Source: Symsagittifera roscoffensis (taxonomy: Eukaryota; Xenacoelomorpha; Acoela; Convolutidae). Taken from it: a stretch of DNA of 64,000 nt. How positions within the stretch are numbered: position 1 is the stretch's first letter; the number at the start of each line of letters is the position of its first letter. The notes beneath the pieces were generated by a model that saw only the letters and a program-made list of their open reading frames with translations, made no database searches and was not told the origin of the DNA. Positions 1 through 16,823 of the stretch are shown here, piece by piece. Location: contig NC_087068.1 of the NCBI RefSeq assembly GCF_963678635.1, positions 22,535,029 to 22,599,028 on the forward strand. Direction: 5' to 3'. Position numbers and translations under genes: made by a program.

Positions 1-413
1 AAAATGAGTCTTTTAGCAGACCAAAATAATTAATTGAAAGATGGTCGATTGTAAGACTCAAAAAGACGCTAAGTCTGAGGCCAATATTCCCCAATCAAGT
101 CAATTATCTCACAATTTGTCAACAAAACTATCAACTTCAAAAACACAGCAGTCTAAATTTGCGGCAAAACAAGGAGTTACGCGCACAATAACACTCGTGT
201 TGAATTGAAGCGCAGCAAAGCAAGCAATCGCTAATCGCCAATGCTGCGTTTGAAGTTAGCTATCACACTTTATAGTTGTTCTGAGTTTGCTAAAAAACCA
301 GTCCGCTAAAAAACCGGTCTGCTAAAAAACCGGTCTACTAAAATCCCTAGACCCATTGTGCGCTTAAACGTTGTGAGCACCATACGCAAGCAGCCAAAAG
401 TAGCCTGTTTTAA
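1..413. other. Non-coding, AT-rich start of window
   Basis: No coding segment seen. The only structure is a short tandem array at 289-336 (separate entry). Confidence 0.6.
289..336. repeat. 16-bp tandem repeat, three units
   Basis: Three head-to-tail copies of a 16-bp unit close to GCTAAAAAACCGGTCT (289-304, 305-320, 321-336), then a decayed partial fourth. The first unit differs at two positions. Confidence 0.8.
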
Positions 414-720
414 TATATTGAGACAGGCCTTTTTTCCTCCCGTATGTCAGTTTTCGTAACAATCAGGAAATGTGAACAAAGCTTTTACTTGTAAAAGTTT
501 AAAGGTGAGAGAAAAGGAAAAGGAGCCTTGATTTTGGCTCTTTTTGCTTTCCCCAACTTAAAGTTTTTATTGCTAAAATTACTGATCACGTTGTTCGATT
601 GTCATTAGGCAGACTGATTAGGCCGTATTAAACATATTTGGTCTTGATACTTAACCTTGTCAAATGACTCGTTACACCATAAAAATGATGCTTGTGTGAT
701 GTGGGGATTTTTTCTTCCTC
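414..720. repeat. R4-family inverted-repeat element, one half copy and one inverted copy
   Basis: About 440-526 matches the right half of the R4 family defined at 31521-31722 and ends in GGAAAAGGAGCC. At 538 an inverted copy opens with GGCTCTTTTTGC and carries the family core in reverse orientation (GCAGACTGATTAGGCC, then CTCGTTACACCATAAAA). Both are diverged. Confidence 0.6.
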
Positions 721-726
721 GATTTT

Positions 727-1974
727 TTTTTTCAAAAAGGAATCCATTTAATTCCATTGAAACCAAATGTAATCCATTTGAAACACTTTTATTTGATTGT
801 ATTTAATCACAGACAACCCACCCCATGTACCTCTTTTCATTTAATTCAACGTGTTACAAGAGAAAGTAGCACTATGTAATTTATTTTATATCGATTCTAA
901 TTGAATGTGTTTGAACTTTGTACAGAATGACACTCAAAACCTTAATGAATCGATTATTATCCATGAAATTCTAGTGCGGGCTCGTCATTACAACTTTTTT
1001 TGGAGTACCACAGGGCTTGATCTTTCTACGCTGCCTTTCCTTGATTTTATTAAACTAATTTTACGCTAATAGAAAACTACAGACGACTTTCTGCAGGCGA
1101 TTGACACTGCAATTTCACCAACGACAGTATAAAAATGAACTTGCATTGGAACATGAGAAAGCACATGAAAACGCATTGAATAAAACTGAAACTTGGCTGA
1201 AAAAATCAAACTTTTTTTAATGCAGATAATATAAAACCAATGAAATTCAAAAAATCAAAACGAACAACACTTATAAGGCACACATGAATCAGATTTGGGG
1301 AGCCTTTTAAAAAAAGACCAAAAAATTTTAACATCTTGAATTGAGAATAACATCTTGAATGTAAATGAACTTGATAATTAGCTAATCACATACATGAAAC
1401 AAAGACGTTCAGGATGTTAATTTCATTCTGAACATTCAGGATGATAAAATCATTATTAACTTCAAAAAATCAACAGGTTCATTTTCTTGCTGTTTATATT
1501 CGATTTGACTTTTTTTTAATCTGCCACAAATTTAAAAAATTCATCCTTCCGATAAGCAAAGTACTGTTTTATATTTTACTCTGAAAGGTCATTTAATTGT
1601 GGTAGGGTTTTTTCATTTGCGAGAACAAGTGACTTTAATCAGGAACTTGTAGCTTGTAGTTTGTAATTTTTTATGACTTCAGTTTCATTTTTGGCTTAAC
1701 GAGAGTAAAAGTGTTTGCCAAAGTTGCCGTTCGGTAATTGATTCGCAAGGCTTGCTAAAGCTCTTTATGAACCTCATCCGAGACATCAAGTTTTTTTTCG
1801 ACTTTTCTGAAATAAATTTTCAGCTGGATTTTTCTAAAAAAAAAAATTTTGTCAATTTTCTTCTTTCTGGACCGTTTAGTTCAAGTAACACAACTAGTAC
1901 CAGGCAGAGCCCCAAATGTCCCGACTCCTATTTGAACTATATGAAAAAACTTTTGCTTCAAAAAAGTTGATGAA
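727..1974. other. AT-rich stretch, no gene recognised
   Basis: Homopolymer-rich, with no splice-bounded open segment resembling a known family. The open frame at 1752-1970 is low-complexity and is not called. Confidence 0.5.
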
Positions 1975-1984
1975 GGTTGACAAA

Positions 1985-2893
1985 ATTTTAAAAAACAAGA
2001 TTTGTTTTCGAAAACCATTCCCTCACACGTTATGTAAAGTTCAAAATGACAAAATTTACATTTAGCAAAGTATTACATATACCAACAAAACTGCTTGTAT
2101 CGGGGCGAAGTTTTGAATGTTTCAACTGCCTTTTAAGGTCTATGAAGCAAAAATAACATGATTAAAAACTAATTTAATAAAAAATAAAACGATTTTTTTT
2201 TAATTTGTGATTTTTTGTGAAAACCATACCCCCACACACCATACTAAGTACAAAGTGATAAATTTCGCTCATAGTAACAAATCAAAAGCTTCCTTCAACC
2301 AATTTGGAATGCTTTCTAAGGCGGATTAAATCTCCGCTTACACTTTAATAGCGCAAAATATATCGCGCGTTAATTGTCTCAATTTGGCTAAAATGGCAAT
2401 CTTTAAACCCCATTACTTTATGAATAATGATCACAGGTAAAATATCTTTTCAAATTCAAGCTCAGGACAACAATACTTTTTGAATGACATAAAAAAATTC
2501 CGTCAAAAATGGCTAGGTTCAGAGTCGAAGTTTGTTTGGAAAAAAAAACCACCCAGAGCACAAATATTCCGTTACTTTTGTTACGAAATCGGAACAATTA
2601 ACTTGCTTCAATTCAGTTTGGAACGATTACTAAGACGGAATAAATCTCTGATACGCGATAATAGCACTCGGGCAAATTGGCGATCAAATTCGGGCAATTT
2701 GGCGATCTTTAAACCTCCGTTACATTATGAAAAATGATCGACAAGTAAAATGTCTCTGGTATTTTGAGCTCAGGACAACAATGTTTTTCTTTTGATAAAA
2801 AATTTCGCCATAAGTTGCTAGTTAAAGAGTCGAGTTTTGTCTTGAGAAAAAACCAGAAATATTCTGTCATCTTTTGTGAAATCGGAGCTAAAA
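1985..2893 (+). repeat. R1-family repeats: fragment, full copy and tail copy in a row
   Basis: An R1 middle fragment lies at about 2005-2080. A full copy runs 2090-2596, from CTGCTTGTATCGGGGCGAAG to ATCGGAACA. A second, head-less copy follows at 2597-2893. Diagnostic R1 segments are present twice: a block near GAGCTCAGGACAACAA and a block near TGGCTAG.TTAAAGAGTCGA. The head inverted repeat is mutated here (TGTTTCAAC). Confidence 0.75.
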
Positions 2894-3505
2894 CCCGAGT
2901 TGAGAACCGGCTTTGGATATCTTGTAGAAAAGAAAAACAAGCTAAGAGGATAAGTAATTTTTTTTTTACTTTGCTTCGAAGAACAAAGCAACTGGAACAT
3001 CTATATTTTTTGTTTCCAAACTCGTCAGATGAACCAGTCGAGCTAATTTAATTTAAAAATTCTTCTAATTGCTCTTAACTTTCAAGTTCATTTCAAAAGT
3101 TTAAATGTTTGCAATGTTCACATGTTTTGGATTGTTTGTTGTTTGTTGCATGCTTAAGTCTGATAACTGATTGCTTTAGATGATTATAGAATGAGCATCC
3201 TTTCGCCATCAAAGTATCCAGCAAGTTCAATGTCATAAATGGGATATGGCACTAATTTATAATTACCGAGCACAATACCTTCTGAAAGATACTCAAATAT
3301 GGTCCTGTCAATATGAATTTTGCAAATAACTCAAAATTTTGATTCGAAAATCCAAAAATGTGATTATTATTGTTTGCTTATCTACAATAAATGGTCAAAG
3401 AATAACTTCGAATTCTAGATGTTTTCTTCGATTAGTGGGGGCAGATACAAACAAATTGCGTAGTAAGACTGGGCTGAAAATATTTTGGTAGTCAACACCT
3501 CTGTC
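2894..3505. other. Upstream region of the cathepsin gene
   Basis: No coding segment seen. It lies directly upstream of the TATA box at 3506, so proximal promoter elements would be here; none is recognised with confidence. Confidence 0.4.
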
Positions 3506-3567
3506 TATAAATATAAAGCGCCACAAGATCCAATCATTCATCTTCTGTTTTGAAACTATCCGACAAA
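3506..3567 (+). promoter_or_regulatory. TATA box and non-coding first exon of the cathepsin L-like gene
   Basis: TATAAATA at 3506-3513 is followed about 30 bp later by a pyrimidine-rich start-like stretch (TCATTCATC, about 3535). A short exon then ends at 3567 before a strong donor, GTGAGT. The matching acceptor (TTGTTTAG) abuts the ATG at 4187, so the 5' UTR is split by a 619-bp intron. Transcription start and UTR exon are inferred from spacing. Confidence 0.65.
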
Positions 3568-4009
3568 GTGAGTATCTTTCTATCGGCTGGGTTCTAATTT
3601 TAAGGTCAAAGTTTTTATAACTAAGGGATAAACTATCGAGTGCAAAATAAACTCAATACTCGAAAAACTTGAAAAACAGGAAAAAAATTCAAAGCATATT
3701 ATTCTTGTGAATAAGTAAGGATATTTTGGCATAAATGGAAAAGTTCTTGTGGCGATTCAGCTAAAATGCAATCATAAAATAGTACAAAAAACATGACTCA
3801 TAGGAACTTAAATCCGAAGTGATTAATTTTGCTTTCATTTAAAATAGCCAACTTAATGGTGTATCTTAAGAATTCTTCTTTTATAATGCCTCCTTCACAT
3901 TGAGAACCCACAAAATATAAAACGCCCTTGAAAAATAGAACCTCATTCAATTGGAATCTTCAGTCCAATCGAAGTAGGCTAGGCATGAAAGCAATCGGTG
4001 GTGCAATTT

Positions 4010-4042
4010 TGTCGTAATGCGACAACTCGCAACAAAACCAGT
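4010..4042. repeat. Fragment of the CGACAACTCGC inverted-repeat element
   Basis: CGTAATGCGACAACTCGCAA matches, in reverse complement, the right terminus of the element at 32229-32529. It sits inside the 5' UTR intron of the cathepsin gene. Confidence 0.6.
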
Positions 4043-4186
4043 GTTGCAACCAGTGACCAAAAAAAGTTAAGCATGGTGAGTAAACTTTAACAGAGGTGAA
4101 AGTGAGCAATGTTTTTTATGACTAAGTTTTACATATGAGGGAAACTGGAAGAGCCCGCCTGTTTATGAAAAGAATGTGTTGTTTAG

Positions 4187-7498
<3,312 letters not shown>

Positions 7499-7632
7499 AC
7501 ATGTACACCACTTCTGAGACGCCCCGGAGTCTATAAAGGAAACACGACCGGAAGATCTTTAGTTTGAAGTAAATCTCAACTTGTCGAACAGTAAATAAGC
7601 ACCGACTGACTTAAAGACTCAATTAAGTTTCA

Positions 7633-7727
7633 AATAAAGACTCAAAATTTTTTTATTGATTTAATGCTCGTTTAATTATTATGGCTGTGAATGATAATGA
7701 CTGTACGAACACTACGAAATGAATAAA
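7633..7727 (+). terminator. Poly(A) signals of the cathepsin gene
   Basis: AATAAA at 7633-7638, 135 bp after the stop, and again at 7722-7727. The first is the likelier signal. Confidence 0.7.
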
Positions 7728-7738
7728 TGCTGAAAAAA

Positions 7739-10700
7739 ATCTAGTTCAACCTGCATAACCAATTACTTGAAATTGGTTATTTTTTCTTTTGGGGGAATGA
7801 AACTTGGAGAGTCAAAATTTCTGGAATTTGAACTTTTTTGCAACAAATTTGTTTTGGCCCAACGGATGTCTGACCAAATATTCTCAGCATAGTAACTGCT
7901 ATAGAAATTTGGTTACAATGCTAGTTTCACATTGGCAATATTTTTTTTTGGCACGTTTTCCTCAAAATTAAGTGCTAAATTTCAAAAAATCGAAGTTGAT
8001 TCCATTTTTGATTAACAAAATTTTACTAAAAAAAATGTGAATTGAAAGTGATCACGGCCCATTTTAAATTAAATTATATCAAATTTTATTGAGACATCTA
8101 CACTTTACTTTAGTCATATGGGTCGCAAACAACCTATTTGTCAGTACATGTAGACTCTAAAACAAAATTAACGAAAATACTTCTACGCTTGCGATTAGCA
8201 AACGTTATTAAATCGGAATATAGTTTTAAAGGGGCTAACAACTTGTTCAACAAATTGCTTGAATAGCCTAAAAGCTTGAGTGATAATAATTCACATAAAT
8301 AATTTTTCCTGGCACAATTTGATTGGAGGCAACGACTTCACCTGGGACTATGTGTCTATGTTCAAAACCGGCCAGGTCCTGTTTTGTTTCTTATTGAAAA
8401 AAAGGATTTTCAAAAAAATTGTCGGCATTTCAGTTTTGTTGATTATTTGTCGACTAAGTTGCCACATCATTGAAATGGGTTATTCTGTAAGCAATTTTCT
8501 TTTAATTGGACGCGTTTTGAAATCAAATCCCTAACAAGTTACTTTACCAATTTGACTTTTTCCTTGTTTTGCTTCAAATCCTTCTTCGGCCTAAATGGTT
8601 TTAGCTTATGCTTTATTGGCTATGGGAACTAAAATTGCATCTGATGACAATTTTTTTTACCTTATTGTGTGTTTCTGGAGGAGGAAGGAAGTAACACTTT
8701 AGAAATTAAAAACTTTTTAGCTCATAGTTTTTCATGAATACAAATTTTTTTAACTGTTTTTTTTGGGGCTTCACGCTCTATGTGTTGTCAATTGACAGCC
8801 GCAAAATTAAGTTTTTGATTTCGTATTCAACGCTGACGGTTCTGTTGCTGGCCGGGTTTTCTTAACTCCTGATAACGATTTGAGACAAACTTTTAAAAAA
8901 TATATATATATTTTTTAATGTTTCAGTTTTCAATTTATTGGCTTTCATTAGTTTTTATTATCGTCTAGCTTGCACTACTGCTGTCACGGGGCAGAAGAAA
9001 AAGAAATTTTTGATTTCATTGAGCAAATGAACGATTTTTTTAACGTTATTTTTGAGCCTCCAAAAAGATAGATAACAAAATTGAAAATGTATTTGATCCA
9101 GCTTTTATAAATGTTTTGACCGTACAGACTATAGAAAATCTTGGGAGCTTATATCAGAAAGTTGGACAAACGATACGCACACAAAAACTGCTAATGAAAT
9201 TCCTGCGCATAGATGGGAGTAATTGTTTTTCCAAAATATTTGCTAAAGCAGTTCTTTCGGTGACTTATTTCGATCGCGCGAAATAATCAGCGCGAAAACA
9301 TCACAAATTTTAGGCAATTTGTGTCGCTAGACCAAGTAACGCTTTAAATTCTGCTATCTGCCAGTTTTCGGCAGCATAAAGAGTAAGCAAAGCTGATCTG
9401 CTTTTCAAAGAACTATTTTGAGCCCATAAGTTTAAGCTATTCATTTTGCTTGCGTTGATGTTTCCACATCAAGAACACCTCCAAAAGTAAATATTGTGCA
9501 GCTAATTCCGATCAAAATGTTTATCTCACATTTATCAAAATTTGAAATCTGTTTCTTAAACAGTTGCAGAGAAAACAACTATAACAAAAAGAAAAAAATC
9601 GTTGTGCTCGTTGAAATCGAAAAGTTACGCTTTGCATGTTCCGAGATCGCATTTTCTACTAAATTTGCCATTGGCGCAAAGTTGTGCTTTGCCGCTGTGT
9701 ATGTAAAAAAACTTCCGATTAGTTTAGAAGAGATAATATGGTCATCGGAACGGAAATTGTAAAAAAAACGGTCTGTGTTTTTTATCCTGAAACCTTTGTA
9801 CAGTTGAGTTGAAATCACAACTAAATTGCTTGATTAGATCAATATTGATAGTGTGGCTGTCGGAAAGGAAATGTTACGAGATTATGTAGTTTTCGTCCTG
9901 AAAAAAATGTACGCTTGATTTGAACGTGAACTTTGTCTTAAGCAAATTGAAATTGTTTTTGAACGTAGTGAGGCTTTATAAGCATATTATTTTTTTTGCA
10001 ATTGAATATTAACCCTTGCGTTCTTGCGTTTAGACAGGTTGTTGCAACCGGCTACAAGACTTTTTCCGGTAAAAAACTTTGTTCACAGAATAGCCAATTT
10101 AGTAGGAAGGGTAAACTTTACGCTTTATGGTTGACATGCTCAACTTTTTTTGTCTATGGTTGTCATGTTCAAACAGTTTTTTTTCGGTTTCGCGGTTTTC
10201 CTCCTAGATTACGTTTTTCTACTGCCAGTTGTACTATCTAATACGGTTTTTCTCAAGCTATTTTCCAAGAAAAGATTTTTATTTTGTTGTAAACAGTTTG
10301 TACTATAATTGAAAGTTTTTAGTGTAATTTAGAAATTCACCATGTCTTATTTTGGCAACTTTTTAAAAATGATTTTAGCTCAATTTTTGTGGTAAAACTT
10401 TTGATTTTGAATTAATAAGGGTCGATCTGTTTTTTTTTGCGTCGGGAAATGATTTCCAATGCATTTAAGGCTGTTTCTGCACATCATACGATTCAATTAG
10501 ATTTTTTTTCAAGTTATATTTCAACTCAATTTTTAATTTGTTTTTAAATCTTATATTGCTTTACTATTGAACTTCAAAAAAATGTCCAGTCTCCTTCCTT
10601 CATAGCCCTGAAAAAGTAACGTGGTTGCCATTGAACCGCAAGTTCTGAGGTTCGAGTCCCGTTCGAACCTAGTTTTTTCATTAAAAATGGAATTATTTTT

Positions 10701-11207
10701 TTTACCCTAAGCATTCATTTTGGCTTTAAGTTTATCTGATTTTAATTTGTAGGCTTAATTGGACACCAGTGTGTTTTTGGTGCTAGAAGTTTTCTTGATA
10801 GTTGTTTCACTGGTAGTTCTTGCTAGTTTTTTTCTGTAATTCAAAAATTTAAAAACCGTGACTTTGAATACTTCTTTTTTTAAATTACCATTCGCTTAAA
10901 ACTTAATTCTGCGAACAAGGTGTCACTTTACATTTTTTTGTGTTAGTCAACTATTTGGGTCATTTAGCGAAAAAAATGAAAAAAACAATTCATGTCAGTT
11001 GCTGTGTAAAATATCTCTCAAAGCATAATCGCTCAAAGCATAATTGCTCAAAATTTTTCTTTCTTGGCAACAACTTCCAATTTCATTTGTTTTATTTTTG
11101 GCTCCATTGGCGTCCATTCACATTTGTCGGCTAAATTATTTTTTCTTAAGTCGCGCAAATTGATTTTTGACTTACGACAGAGAACTAAAAAGACCTTGTT
11201 TTGGCCA
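7739..11207. other. Gene-poor AT-rich region
   Basis: Several short open frames (for example 8280-8534, 9496-9762, 9996-10241) have no recognisable domain and AT-driven composition. A pair TGTTCCGA (about 9640) and TCGGAACG (about 9750) recalls the R1/R2 termini but the interior does not match. No host gene seen. Confidence 0.5.
10612..10672 (+). repeat. tRNA-like or SINE fragment with a pol III B box
   Basis: GGTTCGAGTCC at 10649-10659 is an exact B box, and TTCGAACC follows to make a short stem. No convincing A box or full cloverleaf, so a tRNA-derived SINE relic is likelier than a tRNA gene. Confidence 0.4.
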
Positions 11208-11741
11208 AATATTCATCGGACTGGGTTGAGCGATATATCATATTAAAGCCCTTTAAATCGTGATTTGAACCCCATTAAAACATTTTCAAAAAAATTTCCG
11301 CGTGTCGAGAGAAACTTGTTTGACATTTTTGATTTTTCGTCTTAATTCGAGCGAGCAGGCTTACAGAAGTTAATTAATTTTAGGCAAGTAAAACTAATTT
11401 TTGGCGTTTTTTGAATTTAATTTTAGTCTAGTAAAATTAATTTGTGGAGTTTTTTTAGCATCACTTTGGAAACCAAAAACTTCAAAAAATTCAAAGTTTT
11501 TCCGCAAAAAGTTTTGAAAAAAAGTTGAATTTTTTTTTTTAGTTTTTCTAGCTATTTTTCTACAAAATTTTTTATATGCAGTCTTATATGCTTAAATTAT
11601 TTTTTTTACATCAGATCTTTTTATAATACTATGCAAAACAAATTTCACAAGTTTGCAAAAAAACTTTCTAAACCGTAGTTTTCTAAAAACTATGGTCGGA
11701 ACATTTTGTGCTACTTGCACAGTAACGGTTATCCTTGTTTT
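11208..11741 (-). repeat. R2-family repeat, inverted copy
   Basis: On the minus strand it begins AAAACAAGGATAACCG, continues with ATGTTCCGACCATAG, and later carries GATTTAAAGGGCTTTAATAT and CCCAGTCCGATGAATAT, matching 19155-19919 and 27941-28499. The terminal GGTCGGAACA is not found at the far end, so this copy is truncated. Confidence 0.65.
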
Positions 11742-12559
11742 CATTTCATTTTAAAGCACCTGAAAACCCATGTTTCTGAATTTTTCTGGAGTACTGGTGA
11801 CATTGAGATCATAGTTACACTGCTAGTGCTTTGACCAAAATATTGATTGTGTTTTAGTTTTGAGCATTATACAATATAGATTTTGAAAAGATATTATTTA
11901 TCAATGAACGAGTTTTCTTGAAAAAAGGCAATTTGACAAAAAAATTGAACTGAAAAACTGAAAAGACTTTGCGAACATTGAGCTGAAAAACTTTTGCGAA
12001 CAGCGCGAGCTCGCTCTCTTAACTGCTACCAGGAAACAAGGCGAGCACGAATTAGTCCAAAAACTAACTCAATTCGCTATCTTTGAAAATGATAACTGAA
12101 CAAAAAACAAATGCATGTGAAAAAATGCTATCATTTTAAATTCATCAGTTTCCTAAAAGCAATGTTTAAAAATACCTCGAAATGATTTTCGAACACCGAA
12201 TTGGTTCTGAAAAAAATCCATCCCAGCATAAAAATTCTTTTGCTTTTTTCGTAAGCCAAAACTACGAAATTTTAAACTATTAAATTGCTGCACCGAGGAT
12301 CTCAATTTTTAATCGACACTGTTTATTTTTGGATATTTTTGATGCTTCCTAAAATGTACGAAAACGACAATAAGGATCTGCATTTTTCATGCCGAAATGT
12401 AAATTTTTCATCCTAATTCACTTTCATGCATGTCAGACATAGCATTAAAATGTCTTTTGTTTCCTTAGGGCAATAAATCAATAAAACATCTCATCTGGTA
12501 AGAAATAAACAGTGCGTGCGTATAGCATTAAATTTTGTGTCGTCGTCAAATCTACGAAA

Positions 12560-12579
12560 ATGCTTTCCGCAAGAGACAA
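12560..12579 (+). CDS. ANKAR-like exon 1 (tentative start)
   Basis: ATG CTT TCC GCA AGA GAC AA followed by donor GTGAGT. The two trailing bases complete a codon with exon 2. The frame is open upstream only to a TAA at 12506, so this may be the true start, or an internal exon if an acceptor lies near 12525. Confidence 0.4.
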
Positions 12580-15500
12580 GTGAGTTGATGCTTCAAACCA
12601 TCATCGTCTATGCTGCAAATGTTTCATCCATCGCCAATTTTTTGCAGAGACACTTTTCCCCTGAAATTTCGAAACTGTAAATTTGTGTTGCTTAGTGTTT
12701 CAAGAGCTTCTGTGTGTATTTATTTCAAAAAAGACTTCAGAAAAAATGTGATCTCTTGTTTAAAATTAGTTCAAATTAACATTTTTGTAGGGATGCAATT
12801 AACATTTTTACGGGGGGATTGAAGGCAGTTAGTAAACTTATCTATTTCTTGGCTAACTCGCTTTTCGAGGTTTCCCACACTGTTTCAAAAATTCAAAGTT
12901 CATAAAATGCATAGTTTAGAAGTTTCATGGGCATCTATGTAAAAATACATTTTATCAAAAGTCTTTGAGCCGCTTCTATATCTTCGCTGATGGCGATCAT
13001 CATCTAATTTCTGTCATTTATTTAGTCCCCCCAGGAAGAGGAGTGGCGGCAGCGGTGGGGGTGGGGAGGGGGTGGATGAGAACTACGACAAACAGGTGTT
13101 CGGGAGTGCCATGTTCGCGTGGGAGAGGAAGAAGATGATGGTGGAGCTGGACAAACAAGGCTGTGTCCCATTCCACTACGCCTGTCTGCAGGTAACAACT
13201 ACACTACAAGATTGTGATCAAGTTTGAATGAGCAATTAAAATAGCCGACAGAAGTCCGATTTATGGCATCATGGAAGACGGCGGTTGGGTTTTGTAATAA
13301 CTACTACTGTATGAGTTTTATGGCAGATCAAATTCAAGAATAATCAAAATAAAAAATAAATAAAACCTATTGACTAATTCCTTTAACTATAAACAAGAGT
13401 AGTGGGTAGTGGGTTGCATTGGCAATACAGAAAGTTGTGACCACGATCCGGCGCGGATCTAGGTTTTTTCGAGGGTGAGGGGGTTTCAAAAAATCGAAAG
13501 TTTTGTTGACTCTTTTTAGTCGACCAAATTGATTTTCCGTGCCCTTTTAAAACACCATAGGACACTCTTGCGACAAAACTTTCCTCGCCGCAGACAAACT
13601 TTGGAAAACTTTGACCAAAAAATCTTGTTTTTTTTGCCCCGCGCTCCCCCTCAAAATTAGAACATATAGGCACCGATGGCGCCTTTACAAAAACTTCAGG
13701 TTCGACCGGCCGAAATGAATGTCGTAAAAAAGTAACAAAGGCTACAGGGGCACAGGTCGAATCTCTGAAAGGGTGAGTAATAATCCACCTACCTAAAACC
13801 GCTCCTGACTAAGATAGAGGCTCTTTTTCACTCCGCCACCAACCTTTGAATTTCAGTTTTATAAACATATGTTAACGTTGGCATGATAACAAAATTGGCA
13901 CGATGAATAAACCAAAAATCGTGATGAGGTTTGTTTTTCATACTAAGGGCGGATTTTCAAAAAATTTCTAAAATTTTGCCGACATTTTTTTAAGTCGACC
14001 AAATTGAATTTCTGCGCTCTTCCAAAACAATATAAAGACCCAACTTTTACCAAATTTTCTGCGCCACAGGCCAACTTTTAAAGCGTTTTCACGCTTTTTT
14101 GTGTGCTCTCTATTCTCAAAATTAGAATATATTGGCGCCCAAAACGTTAAGGCCAGTCAGCGAAAAATGGATATTTCAAAATAGTACAAAAGGGTCAGGA
14201 GGAATTGAAAAGAACCGAGAAAAAACATGAAACGAAAAAAATCTTAGGATACGATGAGAAAGATTCGATTACTTTTTACAAATACTAAAGATACAAAATT
14301 GAATTTTTGTTTCAAACCATAGCCCCTACGCAGTAGCAATTCTTATATCCCCACCACAAAAGTAAGTTCGGCTGTTTTCTTCTTCCCCAAACACACATCT
14401 CTTTTTTTTCTATTTTCAAAGTTGTCTTACATGTTTTTATGGCTGAATGCGTGATGTTACGATGGAAAATATGAAGAACAGATCTATTAGTTTGTTCTTC
14501 ACAATTTTTAGCTTGTTGGCCACGCAAAGTTTCATTGCATTATGACAATGTAAAATTTGTTTTTCATATCTGAAATTCAAATGTGGGAGTAAACAGTAAG
14601 TTGTATATTGTGTGGCAGAATGTGGTTTGATGGGGCGCATAATGTGAAAGAGCTCATTTGTTTTTTAAACGATTGAGCCAACAATTTACACAAGATTTTT
14701 CGTAATTGCTGAATTTTTCTGAAAAGGGAAAAATATTTTAAAAAATTTTTGTGTTTTTTTTAAAATCGTCACTCCGCACGCTATGTAAAGTGCAAAAAAG
14801 TAAATTTCACCTGCAGCAAAGTATCAAATAGTCCAAAAAGCATGCCCCAGTCGAATTTGAAACGATTTCTTAGACGGACTATATCTCCGCTTACGCGTTA
14901 ATAGCAAGCGCTAATTGTCCCAAATTGGCCAAACTAGCAACCGTCAAACCTCAATAACTTAACAAAAAAAATGACAGGGGAAATATTTTTTTTTAATTTG
15001 AACTCAAAACAACAATATTTTTTGGATGATATAAAATTTTTTGTTTATTTAGTTAAAAGGTCGAAATTTGTCTGGAGATGAAAAAAACACACTGAGCTCA
15101 AATATTCCGCTATTTTCATCGAAAATAGTCGGAACAAATATAACTTCGAAAAATATTTGGAGCTACTTTTAGGCCTCAACAATTGAACTTAGGAAAAGTT
15201 CCTAAGAGCGCACTGTCTGCTAAGAGTTGCGAGAAAAACTCATCATGACCTGGAAAATTGAAAGCTGCTTATTCAACTGCTTTCCTTGACCTTTGCTACT
15301 TATTTTTGAGCATTTGCGCTAAATTAGGCTTTATTTTTTAAATTAGCGGCAAATATCTGGCCAAAATACTTTCGAAGAATCTGTTGAGTCGTTAAAATCC
15401 ACTGAAATGGTGCCTTGTTATCTTTTATGAAACTGACACACCCAACAACCATGTGGCACTATACGCCGCTAGGTTTATTTAATCAAGCTTCCGACATCGA

Positions 15501-16759
15501 TTGTCCACTAAGCCGAAAAATTATTAGGTTTATCTCACTATTTGCAGGGTGACGTGAAGAAGATGCGGCGATTTATGGACGTGGTGGATGAACTGGTGGA
15601 AATGCCTATAGTGAAGACACACCCCCTCTACCCTGGATACTCTCCCCTCATGTGTGCAGTCTACGGGGGGTCACTAGATGCCACTCACTTTCTCATTCGA
15701 GAAGGCGCCAAGGTCAGATATGGAAACAACACATCATCATCGGATACAGTGCAAAAATAATTGGGTCTTTTCCAAGCCGGTTTTTGTTTGGCAGTCTCCA
15801 GTATAGATATTATTTCCATAGCTTTAAACAGATTCAAATTGAGCTCCAACTTTTTTTCTGATGAATGCACCTGTTTTAAGCTGTGTCTCAAGCTCGCAAG
15901 ATCTTTAAAAGGTGCATCGTCTTTTAAAAGGGGTGCAAAGAGTGTTGCGAGATTCTTGCAAGATCTTGCAACATAACCCCTTCTTGAACGATTAGGGTCT
16001 CAACGAACCTCCTAAGGGTTAGAGCCTCCTGTTTAACTATTTTGTGACCAGATATTGAATGTCAGATGCTGATTTGCCAACATATGCTTAATGCAATAAA
16101 AGTTTTTCAGGTGGAGTACATGACTGATGTATGTCTAGACGTGATTGACGTCGTCATAGGCAGACATAACAAAGTTCTGTTCAATTTCTTCAAAAACAAC
16201 TACAACGACGACCTGCAAACCATCTCGAAGCTTTGCAAATTCCTGCAAAGCCCAGACGACAACCTAGTAATGCGAGCTGCTAAATTCGCAGCTAAACTGA
16301 CAGAAAAAACTGAAGCCTTTCCTATTTCACCGTACGCACAAGAATTCATCGACTGCGGATTGGTTAAAATATTTTTAAAAACAGTCCAATCAGAAGCACC
16401 GTATGAGCTGAAGAGGCTGGCATTTGATTTGATATTCAATATTATAGAGTTTGACGGATTTACTGCTATCTTATTGGGTGCAGATACTATTACAATTTTG
16501 ATTCGTCTGGCCAAATCCTATTTAGCCGATAGCTTGGACCAAAAGATTTTGATTCCTCTCAGGTAAAAACATTACCGGCCAAATTGTGCACCGGATAGGC
16601 GCACAATTTTGTGTCTGCATGTTCCTGGATTCCAGAGACAAATCTTTAAACATGTTAAAATTTTGTGGGAACGATCAATGAAAATGAAAGAACAAAGGGA
16701 GCGTCCTTGGTTCGGAATTCGCTTACATTTCCCAAAAAGCACAGTTTGGCCTCGTAATG

Positions 16760-16823
<64 letters not shown>

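Noticed and set aside
1752-1970. 72-codon plus-strand frame
   Set aside because: Low-complexity, Phe/Lys-rich, with no splice signals or family resemblance.
9496-9818. Overlapping frames on both strands
   Set aside because: No domain, no codon bias, and opposite frames equally open.
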